DNA of 64,000 nt from Cliona cf. orientalis (Eukaryota > Porifera > Demospongiae > Clionaida > Clionaidae), in assembly GCA_963930775.1 (NCBI GenBank), contig OZ005689.1, positions 930,001 through 994,000 on the forward strand, written 5' to 3'. Made by a program: the position numbers and the translations under genes. Positions 32,367 to 44,535 of this stretch are shown piece after piece. Within the stretch, counting starts at the first letter, position 1, and every line of letters starts with the position of its first letter. The notes below the pieces were generated by a model. That model ran no database searches, was not told where the DNA came from, and saw only the letters and a program-made list of their open reading frames with translations.

Positions 32367-33379
32367 CCTACGGTGGCCGAGAAGGGCCATTCCAAACTTC
32401 AAATTTCTCGATTTCCATTTCTGAATTGGTCATTTCCAATCTCGTATTTCTAAAATTGTCATTTCCAAAAAGCCTTTATTTTAGCCAGCAGCTAGACTAC
32501 TCTATTTAATGGCAGCTTCCGCGAACTGCGTGTCTTTGAGCATAGATAGAGCGAGCACTCAAACCAGATACCGGCACACTGCGTCATACGCCAATGCTGG
32601 CGCGCAGGCTGGGGCAAAGGTCAACACCAATGTGTTCTCGATATTATCTGTTTCTAAAAGAGCGATTTCCAAGTCCTCGCTGCGCTGCATAAGCTATTTC
32701 TAAAATCTTCATTTCTGAAGTTGTGCTATATCGTAGCCTCGTTCTCAGGCCACTCCCAGTCAGCGTGCAATTGGGTGTGGCCTGGGAACGAGGCTTGATA
32801 CATCCCCGATAGCCCTAGCCAAGCCCGTTCCCATTAATATTTAATTAATTTTTTGTATTAAAAACTATCTGCAGTTTGCACTCTGATATTCATATTAATT
32901 TTCTTTCACCACCATTACATGACCATCAGCGATATTCTACCGTGTGCTTCAGATAGGGGCGGCGCTTGGACACACAAAAGTTCGCATTCCTGTGCGCATG
33001 CGCCCTGTTATATATAACTCCCTGAGAGTTCGTGAAATAGGAAATCTACTAAATTAGAAATGTTCAGGATTGGAAGTCGTCAATTCAGAAATAGAAATAG
33101 AGAACCACTTAGTGTTGATCTTTGACCCCATAGTCCGCGCACAGACATAATTTGGAGTATAACGCAGTGTGCTCTCTGGTTTGAGTGCTCACTCTATCTA
33201 TGTTCAAAGATACACAGTTCGCAGAAGCCATTAAACATAATAATCTAGTTGCTGGCTAAAATAAACGTTTCAGTAAAAATTTGAAATGACAACTTTAGAA
33301 ATGCTTTTTTGGAAATGACCAATTCAGAAATGGAAATCGAGAAATTGGAAGTTTGGAATGGCCCTTCTCGGCCACCGTA
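32367..33379. mobile_element. Foldback element with ~220-bp inverted arms
   Basis: The left arm begins TACGGTGGCCGAGAAGGGCC, and the right arm ends with its reverse complement at 33379. Pairing continues for about 220 bp with small differences, through CTCGATTTCCATTTCTGAAT and on to the ACTCAAACCAGA region. The middle (about 32590-33160) is unique and holds a hairpin (32735-32795). No transposase is seen; it is probably mobilised in trans. A flanking TA fits a TA duplication, but this is weak evidence. Confidence 0.8.
32735..32795. repeat. Hairpin: 19-bp stem within foldback element
   Basis: AGCCTCGTTCTCAGGCCAC pairs with GTGGCCTGGGAACGAGGCT with a single G-T type mismatch around a ~23-base loop. 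It may be a tiny MITE nested in the larger element or a structured RNA. Confidence 0.65.
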
Positions 33380-33394
33380 CTAGCCTGCTCTTGC

Positions 33395-34445
33395 GCCACT
33401 AGCCACCGTACATACGCACATTCTACTTTCAATTTAAAAATTCCAAACATGATCATTTTCTATTGTAGTTATTGCCGATTATGAGCATTTCTCATTACCA
33501 AAAAAGTGCTCAGCGCTGCGCCCAGCAAAAAGAGGCGGGGCTGTCTTGCAGATAGGGTTCGAGACGTGCGCAAACCTTCTCTTGCGCCGTCATAATTATT
33601 ATTCTAGTATCCGAGCCGTATTAGCAAGTCTTGCTTCAAGTATTAAACACCGAGATTTCTTGTTACATGTAGGCTGTAGCACCCGGAAAAGGGCTGCGCA
33701 TTCTACTTTCAAAACTTCCAATAGAGGCCATTTCCCATCGTAGCTAGTTGTTTCCGATTATGAGTATTTCTCATATACTAAAATTTTTTGATACGGATTT
33801 TTCTCATCATGCTATGAAACTGCTCGGCTGCTAGCTCATACGCAGCAAGTGAGCATAAACAATCGCATGCGTGTACGTGATGGGTTCAAAGGTCATAGAC
33901 TCTGCATGCGGCCATATAAAAAAATTTGATAGCACGAAATCAGCTTTACTGGAAGCGCCTTATGTATGGCTTGCGAATGAGACCCGGACACAAGAAAGAT
34001 CCATGGCGTAGCTACGTGGAGGATAGCCGTACGTCTACAACAAGAGAGCCCCGCCTCTTCTTGCTTGGCGCAGCGCTGAGTGCTTTCATGCCAGAATGAG
34101 AAAAATCCGTATCGAGAAATTTCGGTAATGAGAAATACTCATAATCGGAAATAACCATTGTAGGAAACGACCATTTTTGGAAGTTATGAAAGTAGAATGC
34201 GCGGCCCCTCTCGGCCACCGTAGGCTAGCGAATCCGATCCGCGCAAACAGCCCCGCCTCTTTCAATTCTTGCCTGCTGGCGCAGCGCTGAGCGTTTTTAT
34301 GATTTGCCACTATTAGATAGAAAAATCCGTATCGAGAAATTTCGGTAATGAGAAATACTCATAATTGGAAATAACCATTGTAGGAAACGACTATTTTTCG
34401 AAGTTATGAAAGTAGAATGCGCGGCCCCTCTCTGCCACCGTAGAA
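33395..34445. repeat. Clustered inverted and direct arms of a third foldback family
   Basis: Segments containing GCATTCTACTTTC, CCGATTATGAGTATTTCTCAT and GCTCAGCGCTGCGCC appear on the plus strand at 33417-33535 and 33690-33830. They appear inverted at 34045-34217 and 34250-34442, the latter two ending in CTCTCGGCCACCGTA-like sequence. At least two overlapping copies are needed to explain this; exact boundaries are unclear. No gene is seen. Confidence 0.6.
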
Positions 34446-34625
34446 GCCAGAGGGGCCATCCATCTTGTAATTTTTCAAAGTTGCATTTTGCAAAATGGAT
34501 TTTTTCAAACTTGGATTTTTGCAAAGTTGTTACAGTATATTTTTTCAATCTTGTACTTTTGAAAACATGCAGTTTGCCAAACTATAAATCTAAGAGCAGG
34601 TAAAAATTGTGAAGTGTATGCCATG

Positions 34626-35673
34626 TACGGTGGCCCAGAAGGGCCATGTCCATTAGCTACCCGATACAATATTTCTCATTACCAATTTCGACTTTTCTCA
34701 TTACCAGCTTCCAATTTGATTATTTCTCGTTTCCAATTTTTAGTTTTCTCATTACTAACTTCCAATTTGGGTGTTTCTTATTTCCAATTTCCAATTTCAA
34801 ATTTTCTCGTTTTATAACTAACTTGGCTAATTATTTCAATTTGGGTAGGTACTCTTTGCGGGGTTAGTGAAGTATCATAGCTAGTATTGATAGGCGTGTA
34901 CACATGGAAAGCAAGAGGGTGGACAGAAACTGGTCATTAAATACTATTTATACGGCATAGCTACCCTATGGCTGAGGTCACACAGTGCTGGCTATGTTAA
35001 AGACCCTTTCTTCTGACAATCTTCTGAATTACCCAAATCTTGGACCCTCCCCTCTCCCCCTTTAAGTTAGCGTCATGGCAGTCATAGAGCCACACACCTG
35101 TAATGCAATTTAAGCATAGAGGGTGTGGGTGGCTCCAAAGGCCAGGCTGTTGTCATACCTGACAGGCCCTGACTATCAACCTCTTCCCCCTTAACATCAT
35201 AATTAATGACGCTAAACAGTCATTGTATAAAAGAGGTCTACGGAGGTTTAGCTAGACATATCACTAGTCTTGTGCCCAGCCCCCTTCACTGTTTCATGCA
35301 CGAAGGGGGCTGGGCACAAGACTAACATGTAGCTTCCATGTTGCACAGATGTGGATCAGAGCACATTGGCACATGCATACAACTGGCGCCTACGATAGTT
35401 AACTATACTTGCAAAGAGAATCCACATTGAAGTATCCCAGTTAATAAACCAGTAAATAACAGAAATATTGAGAAATACCCAAATTGGAAGTTGGCTAGTA
35501 TAATAAAACTCAAAATCGGAAATAAGAAATAACCAAATTGGAAGTTGGTAATGAGAAAACTCAAAATTGGAAACGAGAAATAACCAAATTGGAAGCTGGT
35601 AATGAGAAAAGTCGAAATTGGTAATGGGAAATATTGTACCGGGTAATGGACATGGCCCTTCTGGGCCACCGTA
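34626..35673. mobile_element. Foldback element flanked by GCCATG
   Basis: The ends TACGGTGGCCCAGAAGGGCC and inverted copy bound 1048 bp. GCCATG flanks both sides (34620-34625, 35674-35679), a possible 6-bp target duplication. Arms of about 190 bp consist of repeated TTTCTCATTACCAATTT-type motifs. The centre carries a perfect 22-bp hairpin (35266-35323). Apparent peptide frames in the arms are repeat artefacts. Confidence 0.78.
35266..35323. repeat. Perfect 22-bp hairpin with 14-base loop
   Basis: AGTCTTGTGCCCAGCCCCCT plus TC pairs perfectly with its reverse complement across a 14-base loop. The 58-base size resembles a small-RNA precursor, but perfect pairing also suits a transposon-derived palindrome. 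No expression evidence is available. Confidence 0.75.
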
Positions 35674-36103
35674 GCCATGACTCGGATTCCCCACTCACGT
35701 ACACAAACACACACACACACACAAGTTGGCTATAATATTCATAACCTTATTGTGATGACATAAGCTCATACCCCCTGTCATCAAGGCTGCATCAACATCG
35801 AGGCCAACTTGCACTATTAGTCTTGTATCAATAATTATTATGGCATCATTCCCATTTCAAGCTGATAAACCGATAATGGATTTCTTTGCTTCTATGCAGA
35901 CTGATAGCGTCAGTTACTCAAACAGCAAGTGTGCAAAAGTGCCTGATTGACAAACTGCATGTTTGCAAAGGTGCAAAATTGAAAAACTGCAAGTTTACAA
36001 AATGTAACTTTGAAAAATTGCAAAGATGGATGGCCCTTCTGGGCCACCGTACTACATATCAGATATCATAATAAATGTGTAGAGGCTTGACTGGCATTCG
36101 TGG

Positions 36104-39013
36104 TTATAGATGCAGGGTGCCCTTATATACAGTGTTTATTCTGCCAAAATCCCAGCCTCCAATCACTTGGATCTCTGTTGATGTTAAAATAGCAACAGTA
36201 GTACAAGATCGTGGAGCAGGTAAATCACTGATGTAGATCCAGGAGTTAGTGGACGGAGAGTACATGTAGACTTCCTTCATGTCAGCTCCTCCTTCAGATG
36301 TTTCATCCCCTCCTATAGCAAAAAGGTTGCCAGCTAGCACGGCTGTAGCTGGTCGATAGGTTGGAGTGTTTGGTAGCGTCTTCCAAGCTGACTGAGTGTC
36401 ACTGCTACCACTGTGGGTGGTCTGGTTGGCTGATTCAGCATTTCCAAGGAGATCATCAACTGAGGCATAGAGTACTTGGCTGAGACGTGAGCCATCGTAT
36501 CCTCCTAGTGCATAGCATGTGTTGCCAATAGCAACCAGTGATATACCTTGACAAGCTGTTGGTAGTGGATCAGTCCTGTACCACTGTGATGTGTCTGGTT
36601 TAAAGATTTCAACTGCAGCTGTACACGCATGTGATGATGAGTCTCCACCTGCCACTACAAGTGCTGACTGGAGGCTCAAGACACCTGGGACCCATCTAGC
36701 TGTTGGCATGAGAGGAATGGTCTGCTTCCACTTTCGTGATCTCTCATCATACGTGTGCACCTGATTGGTCCTTTGAAATTTGTTATCAATCTTTTTCCTT
36801 CCCCCAACAACTACTAGCTTGCCACTGACTTGACCCAGACCAAAGTATCTGACAGAAAGTGGTGGTAGAGTGGTCCATTTGTCTTGTGATGGATCATAGC
36901 AGTAGACAACGTAATCATCATTATCAGCAGAAGAGTCTCCTCCTCCACAGTAGACCTTGCCATTGATGACTGTAGTTACTCCACCATAATATCCAATTGG
37001 TAGATTGGTACACTGTTTCCAGGTGATACTAGCCTGTAGAACCTGCAGTGCGTCATACAAGAGGTATGGAGCATTATTACAGTCATGCAGGGGTAGGTAA
37101 TTTTTATGTATTCTCAAAAAATTTAATCCCTAATAATGCTCAAGAAGTGTACCTATAATTCCTAATACCGGTACTGTAACATTGCCTTTATGCTCAAGTT
37201 GAACCAATTAAAGTGTTAATTTTGGTGTCACGTGCGATCTGACTAGCTAATGTACATTAATTAAAGGAAAGAGTTTTCACTAATGCAGACTAATAGCAGT
37301 GAATTATAATTATTATAGTTCACCAGTGAGAGCTGGTGAGGACCAATGATTATCGACATCATTGACCATAATTGATAATTACTGCATGCAGTGCATGCTC
37401 ACATCATTGCATTAATTACTCACTTGTTGTTTAGTAGCCAGGTAGTCCCTTGCTTTGGTGATCTGCTCACTCATTGCTGAGATAACAACCTCTTTTTCGT
37501 CTAGAGCTCTGCTCTTGGTTTCAAGCTCAGAATCCTTTCTTCTGACTAAAGCATCTTTCATTTGAATAATACCATCTTTATCTACAGCAGCAGTGTGCAG
37601 CTCTAAGATGGTGTGTTGAAGAGTGGCATTTTCTGACCTCAATTTTGACAAAATGGATTCTAGATCATGATTACCAGCTATCAAGCTTTTAATTATATCT
37701 CCTTTTTGAGCTAGTTGTAGATCTAATTGCTCTCTCTCCCTTGCTATTATTTGTTTGGATTGTTCTTTTTCCTGAATCAGGGCTTTGGACTTGGTTTCGA
37801 TCTGAGATTCATAGTTTGTAGCTTTCAATTTCAATTCTGCTATTTCTGCTTCCATTTTAGATGTAACTAGTTGCTTTTGGGTATTCAAATTTCTAATTTG
37901 TAGATGGAACTGTTCCACTTCACTAGAATGGGCTAACTTTAGTCGATCAATTTCTTCAGATTTTTGTTCCTTCTCAGCTTGAATATCATGTCTGAGTGAT
38001 GAGATTTGGCTCTCTTTTTGCTGAACAGCCCTGTCCTTTCTCTCTCCCTCTTCAGTCAAGGCTCTTTTCTCCGCTCCATCTGCTTCAATTTGTCTCAGCA
38101 TTTCCAATCGATTGGCAAAATATGCAGGAAACTGCAACACCATCTCTGCTAGTCGCTCCACAATCTCACTGGTATGAGCCCTTGCTCGGGGATGGTTATT
38201 GATGCATTTAAGAATAAGATCCATCAAATGATGATCATTTCCAATGGTTCGAAGGAATACCTCACGTCGTTCGGCTTCTGTGACTGGAATCAGTCTACCA
38301 TCAGGCTCTGTACGATTTGGACCAACCTGTGGCTCTGGCCACCTACCACTGAACATGTGGATCATCATAATGCCGTAGGAGAATTCATCAACACTTGTGT
38401 CGTATTTAGGGTTGGCCACCATCACCTCTGGTGGCATGTAGGCAGGGGTACCAGGAGTCTGGGTCATGCGACTGACCTGTAGAGGGGTCAGGTTGAGGAT
38501 CCTGGCCACACCCAGATCAGAGATCTTGGCCGCCATGTTGGGGGTGAGGAGGACATTATTGGAAGAGAGATCTCGGTGAATGATGGGAGGAGTTTGGCTA
38601 TGGAGGTAGCACAAGCCCAGAGCCACATCGTAAAGGATGGAGTAGCTGATCTCCCTTGGGAGAATGCCATATCGCTCAATGCAGGAGGTGAGGTTGGTGG
38701 GGAGGAACTCTATGACTAGGATGGGTGCTCGCACTCCTTGCTGGAAATAGACTCCCAGAAACTGGACAATATTGGGGTGGCGTACTTGACTGAGTAGATG
38801 ACATTCTTCCTCAAATCTGCGAACAGTGTAGCTGGCATCTCCCTGCCTCAGTAGCAGTTCATGGATCTTCTTGCCAGCACATTTCAGTCCCATGTACTCC
38901 AGTTCTAGCACAGTAGCATAAGAGCCATGTCCCAGCTCTCGATCTGTAACTCTAACACCAGTCAGCTTGTAGGGATCAAACCCAGTGAATGTTGCTGGTC
39001 TCACAGCACTCAT
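36104..39013 (-). CDS. Kinase-coiled-coil-kelch protein, type 2 (intact, two exons)
   Basis: Exon 1 (39013-37424) encodes a tyrosine-kinase-like kinase domain and a long coiled coil. It ends at donor CAACAA/GTGAGT. Exon 2 (37042-36104) starts after CTGCAG and encodes about five to six kelch repeats; both sides are phase 0. The kinase has LGHGSYATV (28-36), CAGKK (lysine 48/49) and HRDLSSNN (146-153). Its metal-binding motif is DLG (166-168) instead of DFG, and it has PGTPAYMPPE. Residues about 320-530 are heptad-rich. The total is about 840 residues with no signal peptide or membrane span. DLG occurs in some active kinases. It shares domain order with the type-1 gene, but sequence similarity is modest and the intron position is type-specific. 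Substrates are unknown. Confidence 0.9.
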
Positions 39014-39582
39014 TATTAGTCAGCACCAACAGTAGGCATACAGAGTTAGTCAGCTATAGCTACTTCAGCCTCACAAAATACAATAAAAGGGGTGTATAAA
39101 CCAGTATCATGTGATAGCCACAAAATTCCATCATGATTGTATAATATAGCTGTATTATATTCATAAAGAGGGTATAGTAACCACAACAAACCATAATAAT
39201 ATTATTATTGTATTCATAAAGTGGAGTGACCCAAGCACAGTAACTGTTATTGTAATAGCTTATCCGATGGCATAAGGTCCTGTTGTAAGACTTAGTATCC
39301 TCTGGCATTTGGCCAAGACTTCATAGCTACATCTTAATGATAATATAGGTCACATGAAAACCATCAGCTATCTGATGATAATCAATGTTCGGTTTGTTAT
39401 TTTGTTAGAGTATAGTAATTGCTCATGCATGACAAGACATGTACTCATTGCATCCACATACAGAGATTCACACCTTAATTATTGTACACACTATGATCAT
39501 GAATAATAATTGTTTAGTATAGCACAATGTCGTATGATAAAGTCAGATGGTATTGATGCATTTCTCAGTATTTATTATGACC
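39014..39582. other. Spacer between kinase genes
   Basis: It contains the presumed promoter of the type-2 gene. Its left part is repeated at 49360-49600 with the same layout, and a short block at 39410-39500 matches the shared intergenic flank. No gene is seen. Confidence 0.45.
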
Positions 39583-42500
39583 TTAGACTTCACTCTCGAG
39601 CTCCTTGGACATATCCTTACAAAGGGGTACATACCCTGCCATAGTCTCCATGGTAGCTGACAGAGACTGAACTAGCTCAGAGAAAGGTGGACGCCTCTTG
39701 GCCTCGAGTTTCCAGCACTGTGACATAAACAAATACCTATAATAGTAGACAAACATATTATCAATTAAATACACATTGTCAATTGAATCTCATGAAGTAT
39801 TATATGTCATCGCTGCAGGCAGAATTTTCTGGTTCGTCCAAACTTTGTCCATTTTTGAGTAACCAGAGGAGATCAGACACGTTGATACCAGGATAAGGGA
39901 CTTTCCCTCCACTGAAGATTTCCCAACAGGTCACTCCATATGCCCACTTCATTAAAATTAATTATGTATAATAATATCATAGTTAATAGTATAATGGTTG
40001 ATCTTACCACATCAGATTTTTCTGAGAAGACACAATCTTCCAAGCTTTCCGGAGCTAACCATCTCAGTGGGAGCTTGACAGCCACTGTTTTATCCTGTCG
40101 AAAGTATTCTTTATTCCCTAACATTTCAGCAAGTCCAAAGTCTGCCACTTTGATGACCAAATTCATCCCTATCCTTTGGTAATAATATGTGCATGTGTAA
40201 GAACAAAATACATGCAGGTTTTAAATTAACTGAGTATGACTAATATTATCATGGTAGAGTTACATGCAGTTCCTTGCTGCTAGATCTCTGTGAACTATCT
40301 TCATGGATGCTAAATATTCCATTCCTTTAGCAACTTGAAGACACATATCCATCAGCTTTTTGAGGACTGGTTTCATCTGGAGTAAAATTTTTAAAGTAGT
40401 CACATTAGCTATAATCATAAAATTTCTGGCCGTTACATTATCTTCTGTCGGCGGTAAAAATGTATTCCTGTTCTTTCTAAGATATGACAGAAGGCTGCCA
40501 TTTTCCATAAATGGTGTGATAATGAAAGGAGCGGGACCTCCATCAATACAAATGCCTATTAGTCTGAGGATGTTGGGATGGTTTAAGTCCTTCATTTTAA
40601 TGCACTCCCTCATAAGATCTTCGCTGGTGGAATGATCATAGAATCCTATTGTTCATGGTATATCCAATCTGAATGTTACGCAGCTAAAGCTATACTTATA
40701 TACTATAACCTTTTAGTGTTTTGATGGCCACAATATCAGAAGTGTCTTCAGCAATATACCCTTTGTAGACAATTCCAAATTCACCTGATCAAATGAAGAA
40801 AGTTGAAGAAACATGCATGTACTTAAATTCCAACAATTGCATGCTTTTACCTTGTCCAATACTTTCTGCAAGTTGGATATTAGAGGCAGAGATAACAAGA
40901 AGACCAGGAATGCTTGAGCTTTGTGTGGCAAATGCCATTGGGTAAGTGTGATCATCTGTGACACAATTGACTGCATGCATGCAGCTCAAAACTGTTCATA
41001 ACTAACTTGCATCACGTACATGCAGATCTAGCCATAACTTACACTCTTTTTTTGACAACAACCTATACGAAATAATGACACACTATAATAATAATAATAA
41101 TTATAGTGTAAAACCCTCGGTTCATGCATACATGTCATGTCCCCAAACAAAATATTTTTAGTGAAGTCCACGCATGACTTAAATCTTTACAAACCCATAA
41201 AATGTATGCAAGAACCTCTAATAATTTGGGTCATAATATACTGTGTAGCTATAGTGGCTGCTGGCATGGTAATAATATTCGAAATCGTTATGTACAGATA
41301 TCCTAATTAGATTATCGGCGCGTGATTATGACGCAATCATGCGCGTGTATAATGTATACTAATATACGCATAATATACGTATACACAGTATGGATGGGAG
41401 GGGCTGGGGGGTTTGGGGATGGGTTGCCAATGGTTACGTATCAGGGTTAGTCTCTAGGGTTTGTCTATATATGAAAGGGGGGAAATAATGATTGGCAGCA
41501 GGGACACTGTGACAGCGGTAGTGTAGTGGTTGGGGCTCTTGCGTATGGATAGAATGTAGCGGGTTCAAATCTCGCTTTATGCTTTTGATTTTTTTTACTT
41601 GTCGAAATATTTCTAAGTTCTCGTAGGATATCTGTACATAACGAGATGGACTAAGTATAATAGAATCTGATCTAGATTGATACATGGATATGCACACTAA
41701 CCAATGCCCTGTGTGTGCCGAGGGTTAGTAAGAACTTACAAGTTTTTAGTGACTACATTGGCTTGTAACTTCCTCTTTCTGTAGGTCAATATCCCCCCTA
41801 TAGCTGCCACTGCCATGATGATGAATGATCCACCAAGGATACCACCAACTAGAGCTTCATTAGGAACTAATAATGAAATACAGTATTATAATACAGAATG
41901 AACAGCATACAATGTCATAACAATATTATGGTATATAGCTCAGAATGCACTGGGTCAGTACTGCTGTCGCTGCATGACAATAATTACTGTGCTACTTACT
42001 AGGCCTTGTTAGTTGATATACTTGTAGAAGTACTGAGTGAAGAGCACTGCCATAATTGTTACTGATAGTGACTTGATATAAGCCAGAGTCTGATGGTAGA
42101 GTGTCCTTGATTGTCAATGAACCATCAAAACTGACTTCAAACCGTCCTTCAGATCTTATGTTCACCACCTCTCCATTTTCCTTTCTCACTCTCCATCGAA
42201 ACTGAAGCTCTGATGGATGCACAGTTGATGTTAGATCACAGTATCCCAATACAACAGTGGATCCTTCATCTTGGCCTATCATTGACTTAGAACAAGTAGT
42301 AGGAAGAGGTGGTGGCACTGTGAGTAAGAAAAGAGTGAAATCATTGTCATTATGCAATAATTTAACACATATTATAATATAGCCCTTCAGAGTTCTGTAC
42401 ACCAATCACTAACTTAACCATCCTTTACTTTAACAGTTGTTTGTTTTTTTTTTGCTGTCATCTGTCATTGTGTTATTCTATTATTGGGTATGTATACTTT

Positions 42501-43080
42501 AACTATAGTACTTTGCACTGTCGACGTATGTATCCCTGGTATTTCAAGCATAAAGTTAATGTTTTATAGAGAAACTTACAAACGACATCCAGTGTTATGG
42601 ATACAGTATCAAAACCAGTGAAAGAGCAACTATATCGACCCTCGTCACTTCGACGTACACCGGCAATGGTTAGTGTGGACACTGTGTCTGATGAATTGAT
42701 AACTGCTCTATCAATAGTAACAGCGGGTCCCGTCCATGAAAAATATCCACCATGAGTGGAGTCACCTCCCAGAATACACTGCAAGACTGCATTATTTCCA
42801 CTGTCCACCCTGATTTCAGATATGCTGGGCTCAAAATGCAACAATCGACCTGCATAAGTATAATACATGTAATTATATGCAAGTATGCATGACATTGTAC
42901 ATTTGCAAGGTGCACAAATAATATGCATTCTGCAAATCGTGCGCCTTGACTCAGCATTGAAGCATTGAAGTAGCTAACTTTAAGACATTCACACACACAA
43001 TCTTACTCACCAGAGCAACTGTCAGCCAGTAATAATACCATCAGGGCACACTGAAGCACTTCTATAGGAAAATTATTCAT
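39583..43080 (-). CDS. Receptor tyrosine kinase with two Ig-like domains (12 exons)
   Basis: Exons by splice sites and phase: 43080-43011, 42849-42580, 42317-42000, 41866-41740, 41062-41043, 40970-40852, 40784-40710, 40645-40437, 40376-40264, 40173-40008, 39949-39804, about 39743-39583. Exon 1 starts MNNFPIEVLQCALMVLLLAD, a signal peptide. Exons 2 and 3 each encode an Ig-like domain; the second has YQV where a cysteine is usual. Exon 4 has a membrane helix (GGILGGSFIIMAVAAIGGIL) and then RKRK. The kinase has IGQGEFGIVYKG, VAIKTLK, HRDLAARN, DFGLAE, PLRWLAPES and a final CWKLEAKRRPPF. HRDLAARN marks a true tyrosine kinase. Two Ig domains plus a kinase is known from sponge receptor tyrosine kinases. 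The donor after exon 11 reads AT where a decayed paralogue has GT; without splicing, a stop (TAA) follows after SDDI, losing the last kinase helices. Confidence 0.85.
41285..41644. mobile_element. Short element with 21-bp perfect inverted ends in a receptor-kinase intron
   Basis: TCGTTATGTACAGATATCCTA at 41285 is exactly reverse-complemented at 41624-41644. It lies in the intron between the membrane exon and the 20-base exon. No clear target duplication is found. It contains a tRNA-like segment (41511-41577). Confidence 0.75.
41511..41577 (+). ncRNA. tRNA-like pol III promoter segment (SINE-type head)
   Basis: AGTGTAGTGGTTGGGGC resembles an A box in a D arm, and GCGGGTTCAAATCTCGC is a T-arm with a good B box. 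A T-run follows at 41589. No full cloverleaf closes, so it is tRNA-derived and not a working tRNA. Confidence 0.5.
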
Positions 43081-44535
43081 GCATGAGTATTAGTGACATT
43101 AATATATTATGTTACTGCATGATTCTTGACATACTACATGAAAAAACAGACCTAGAAAACTTTATTGTAGAGTTTGCCTATTAAGTACAATTAATGTTCC
43201 TATATTATAGTCAGAATTAAAAATCTGCTGCTGTAGATATAGTTTAAGTTGCCGTAAAAAAGCCTATTATCTGCACACATAATGTACATGACAACCAATC
43301 ACCATGTCATTTAATATTGTCAGGCGTTAATTCCAAATGAGCTGTAAATCATCATCCACTGTATAGCTAGTTTAAATTTATAACCATGCAGGGCCAGCAA
43401 ACTTCTTCTATATAGTAGGTCAAAATTTAAATCATGAAAATGTAGTAGAACATACTCAATCTGAAAGTTGCGGTGGAACGGTGAATCAAGTCGATTATTA
43501 TCGAGACTAGATGCGGCAGCATAATAATACTATTATACATATAATTAACCATATCCCAAGGATGTGGGTAGCTACATTATAAATAATATTATTATGCATG
43601 GTTATTAGTGCGTACCACAAATCTATATATTACATGCGCTTGATGTGTCATTCACAGAGAAGATCCAGAGACCAGCACACTGGTTGGTTCTGGCAAACTA
43701 TCAACCATTTGTTTACTCAAATTTACCACCACTCTCCTACCTGTGATGCACTACAAACGGCTACATGCGACCTCATGATCATGCTTTGGGCATGCCAATA
43801 ACCACTAATTTCATATAACCAGCTTACAAGTCCATTACTATAAGTCATCACCACCCCCCAGGCTGTAACTGAATAGGCTTGTATCTGCGTACACATCTAA
43901 AGGTTGGTAATAATTATATACCACTCTCAAAATTTCTGGGGAGATCCCTGTGAGACTGACTCTCGACCTCAATGCATGATGACAAGTATCGATGCTTCAA
44001 TCGATATCACAGAGGTATGCAGAGGTATAAGCAGAGGTCCGGTACTAGGTGAACTCGAATCAACGGTCATAGTACAATACGTATACAGCTTACAAAGTTC
44101 AGATTGGTCTTGGCAGCATCTGCATATATTAGCTATACTAGCTATAGATAGTGCATGCATGCTAGCTTTGTTTACAAGTGAGATTATGCAAATCAAGGGA
44201 TATTGAGTGCAGTTCGACCAACCATACTTGATAGCTATAGAAAGTAGCTAACAAGCAGCTTTATAAGGTATTCCGCACTGGATATAAATTATATTATAGC
44301 CTCATGCGCCCTAATGCACTATTATTGGTTATACCAAGTTCGGTTAATCCATAGGCAAGCCCCTTTACCTGGCCTTCTGCATGCCATTAATCATCAACAT
44401 CGATAATAATATTATATCATATCAATATCATCAATAAATTAATTAAGGGCCATTTGAGAACCATAATATTTAATTTAATCATAGTATATCTTGAAGGATT
44501 CAAGAATAAATCCCTTGGTCAAGTATATACAATGT
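43081..44535. other. Upstream flank of receptor kinase, no gene seen
   Basis: The flank is AT-rich with TATTAT runs. Short open frames (43598-43801, 43904-44206) show no homology or codon pattern I recognise. The receptor promoter should lie at the left end. Confidence 0.5.

Larger units (their letters stand above)
29965..36051. repeat. Outer foldback element pair with nested insertions
   Basis: The left arm (29965-30115), beginning TACGGTGGCCCAGAAGGGCC, is repeated inverted at about 35925-36051 over roughly 130-150 bp with few mismatches. Between them lie the TTAA element, two further foldback elements and a partial arm at 34437-34575. The arms consist of degenerate short motifs such as AACTTGCAGTTTTTCAA. 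Pairing these arms as one element is an inference; they could be two solo arms. Confidence 0.6.

Noticed and set aside
34406-35720. Peptide frames rich in Phe, Ser, Pro and Ile on both strands
   Set aside because: They come from the degenerate repeats of foldback arms and appear symmetrically on both strands.
41511-41577. Functional tRNA gene
   Set aside because: A and B boxes are present, but no acceptor stem closes and the anticodon arm is not convincing; kept only as tRNA-like.
43598-44206. Short open frames upstream of the receptor kinase
   Set aside because: They are not conserved in any duplicate, overlap on both strands, and no motif is seen.
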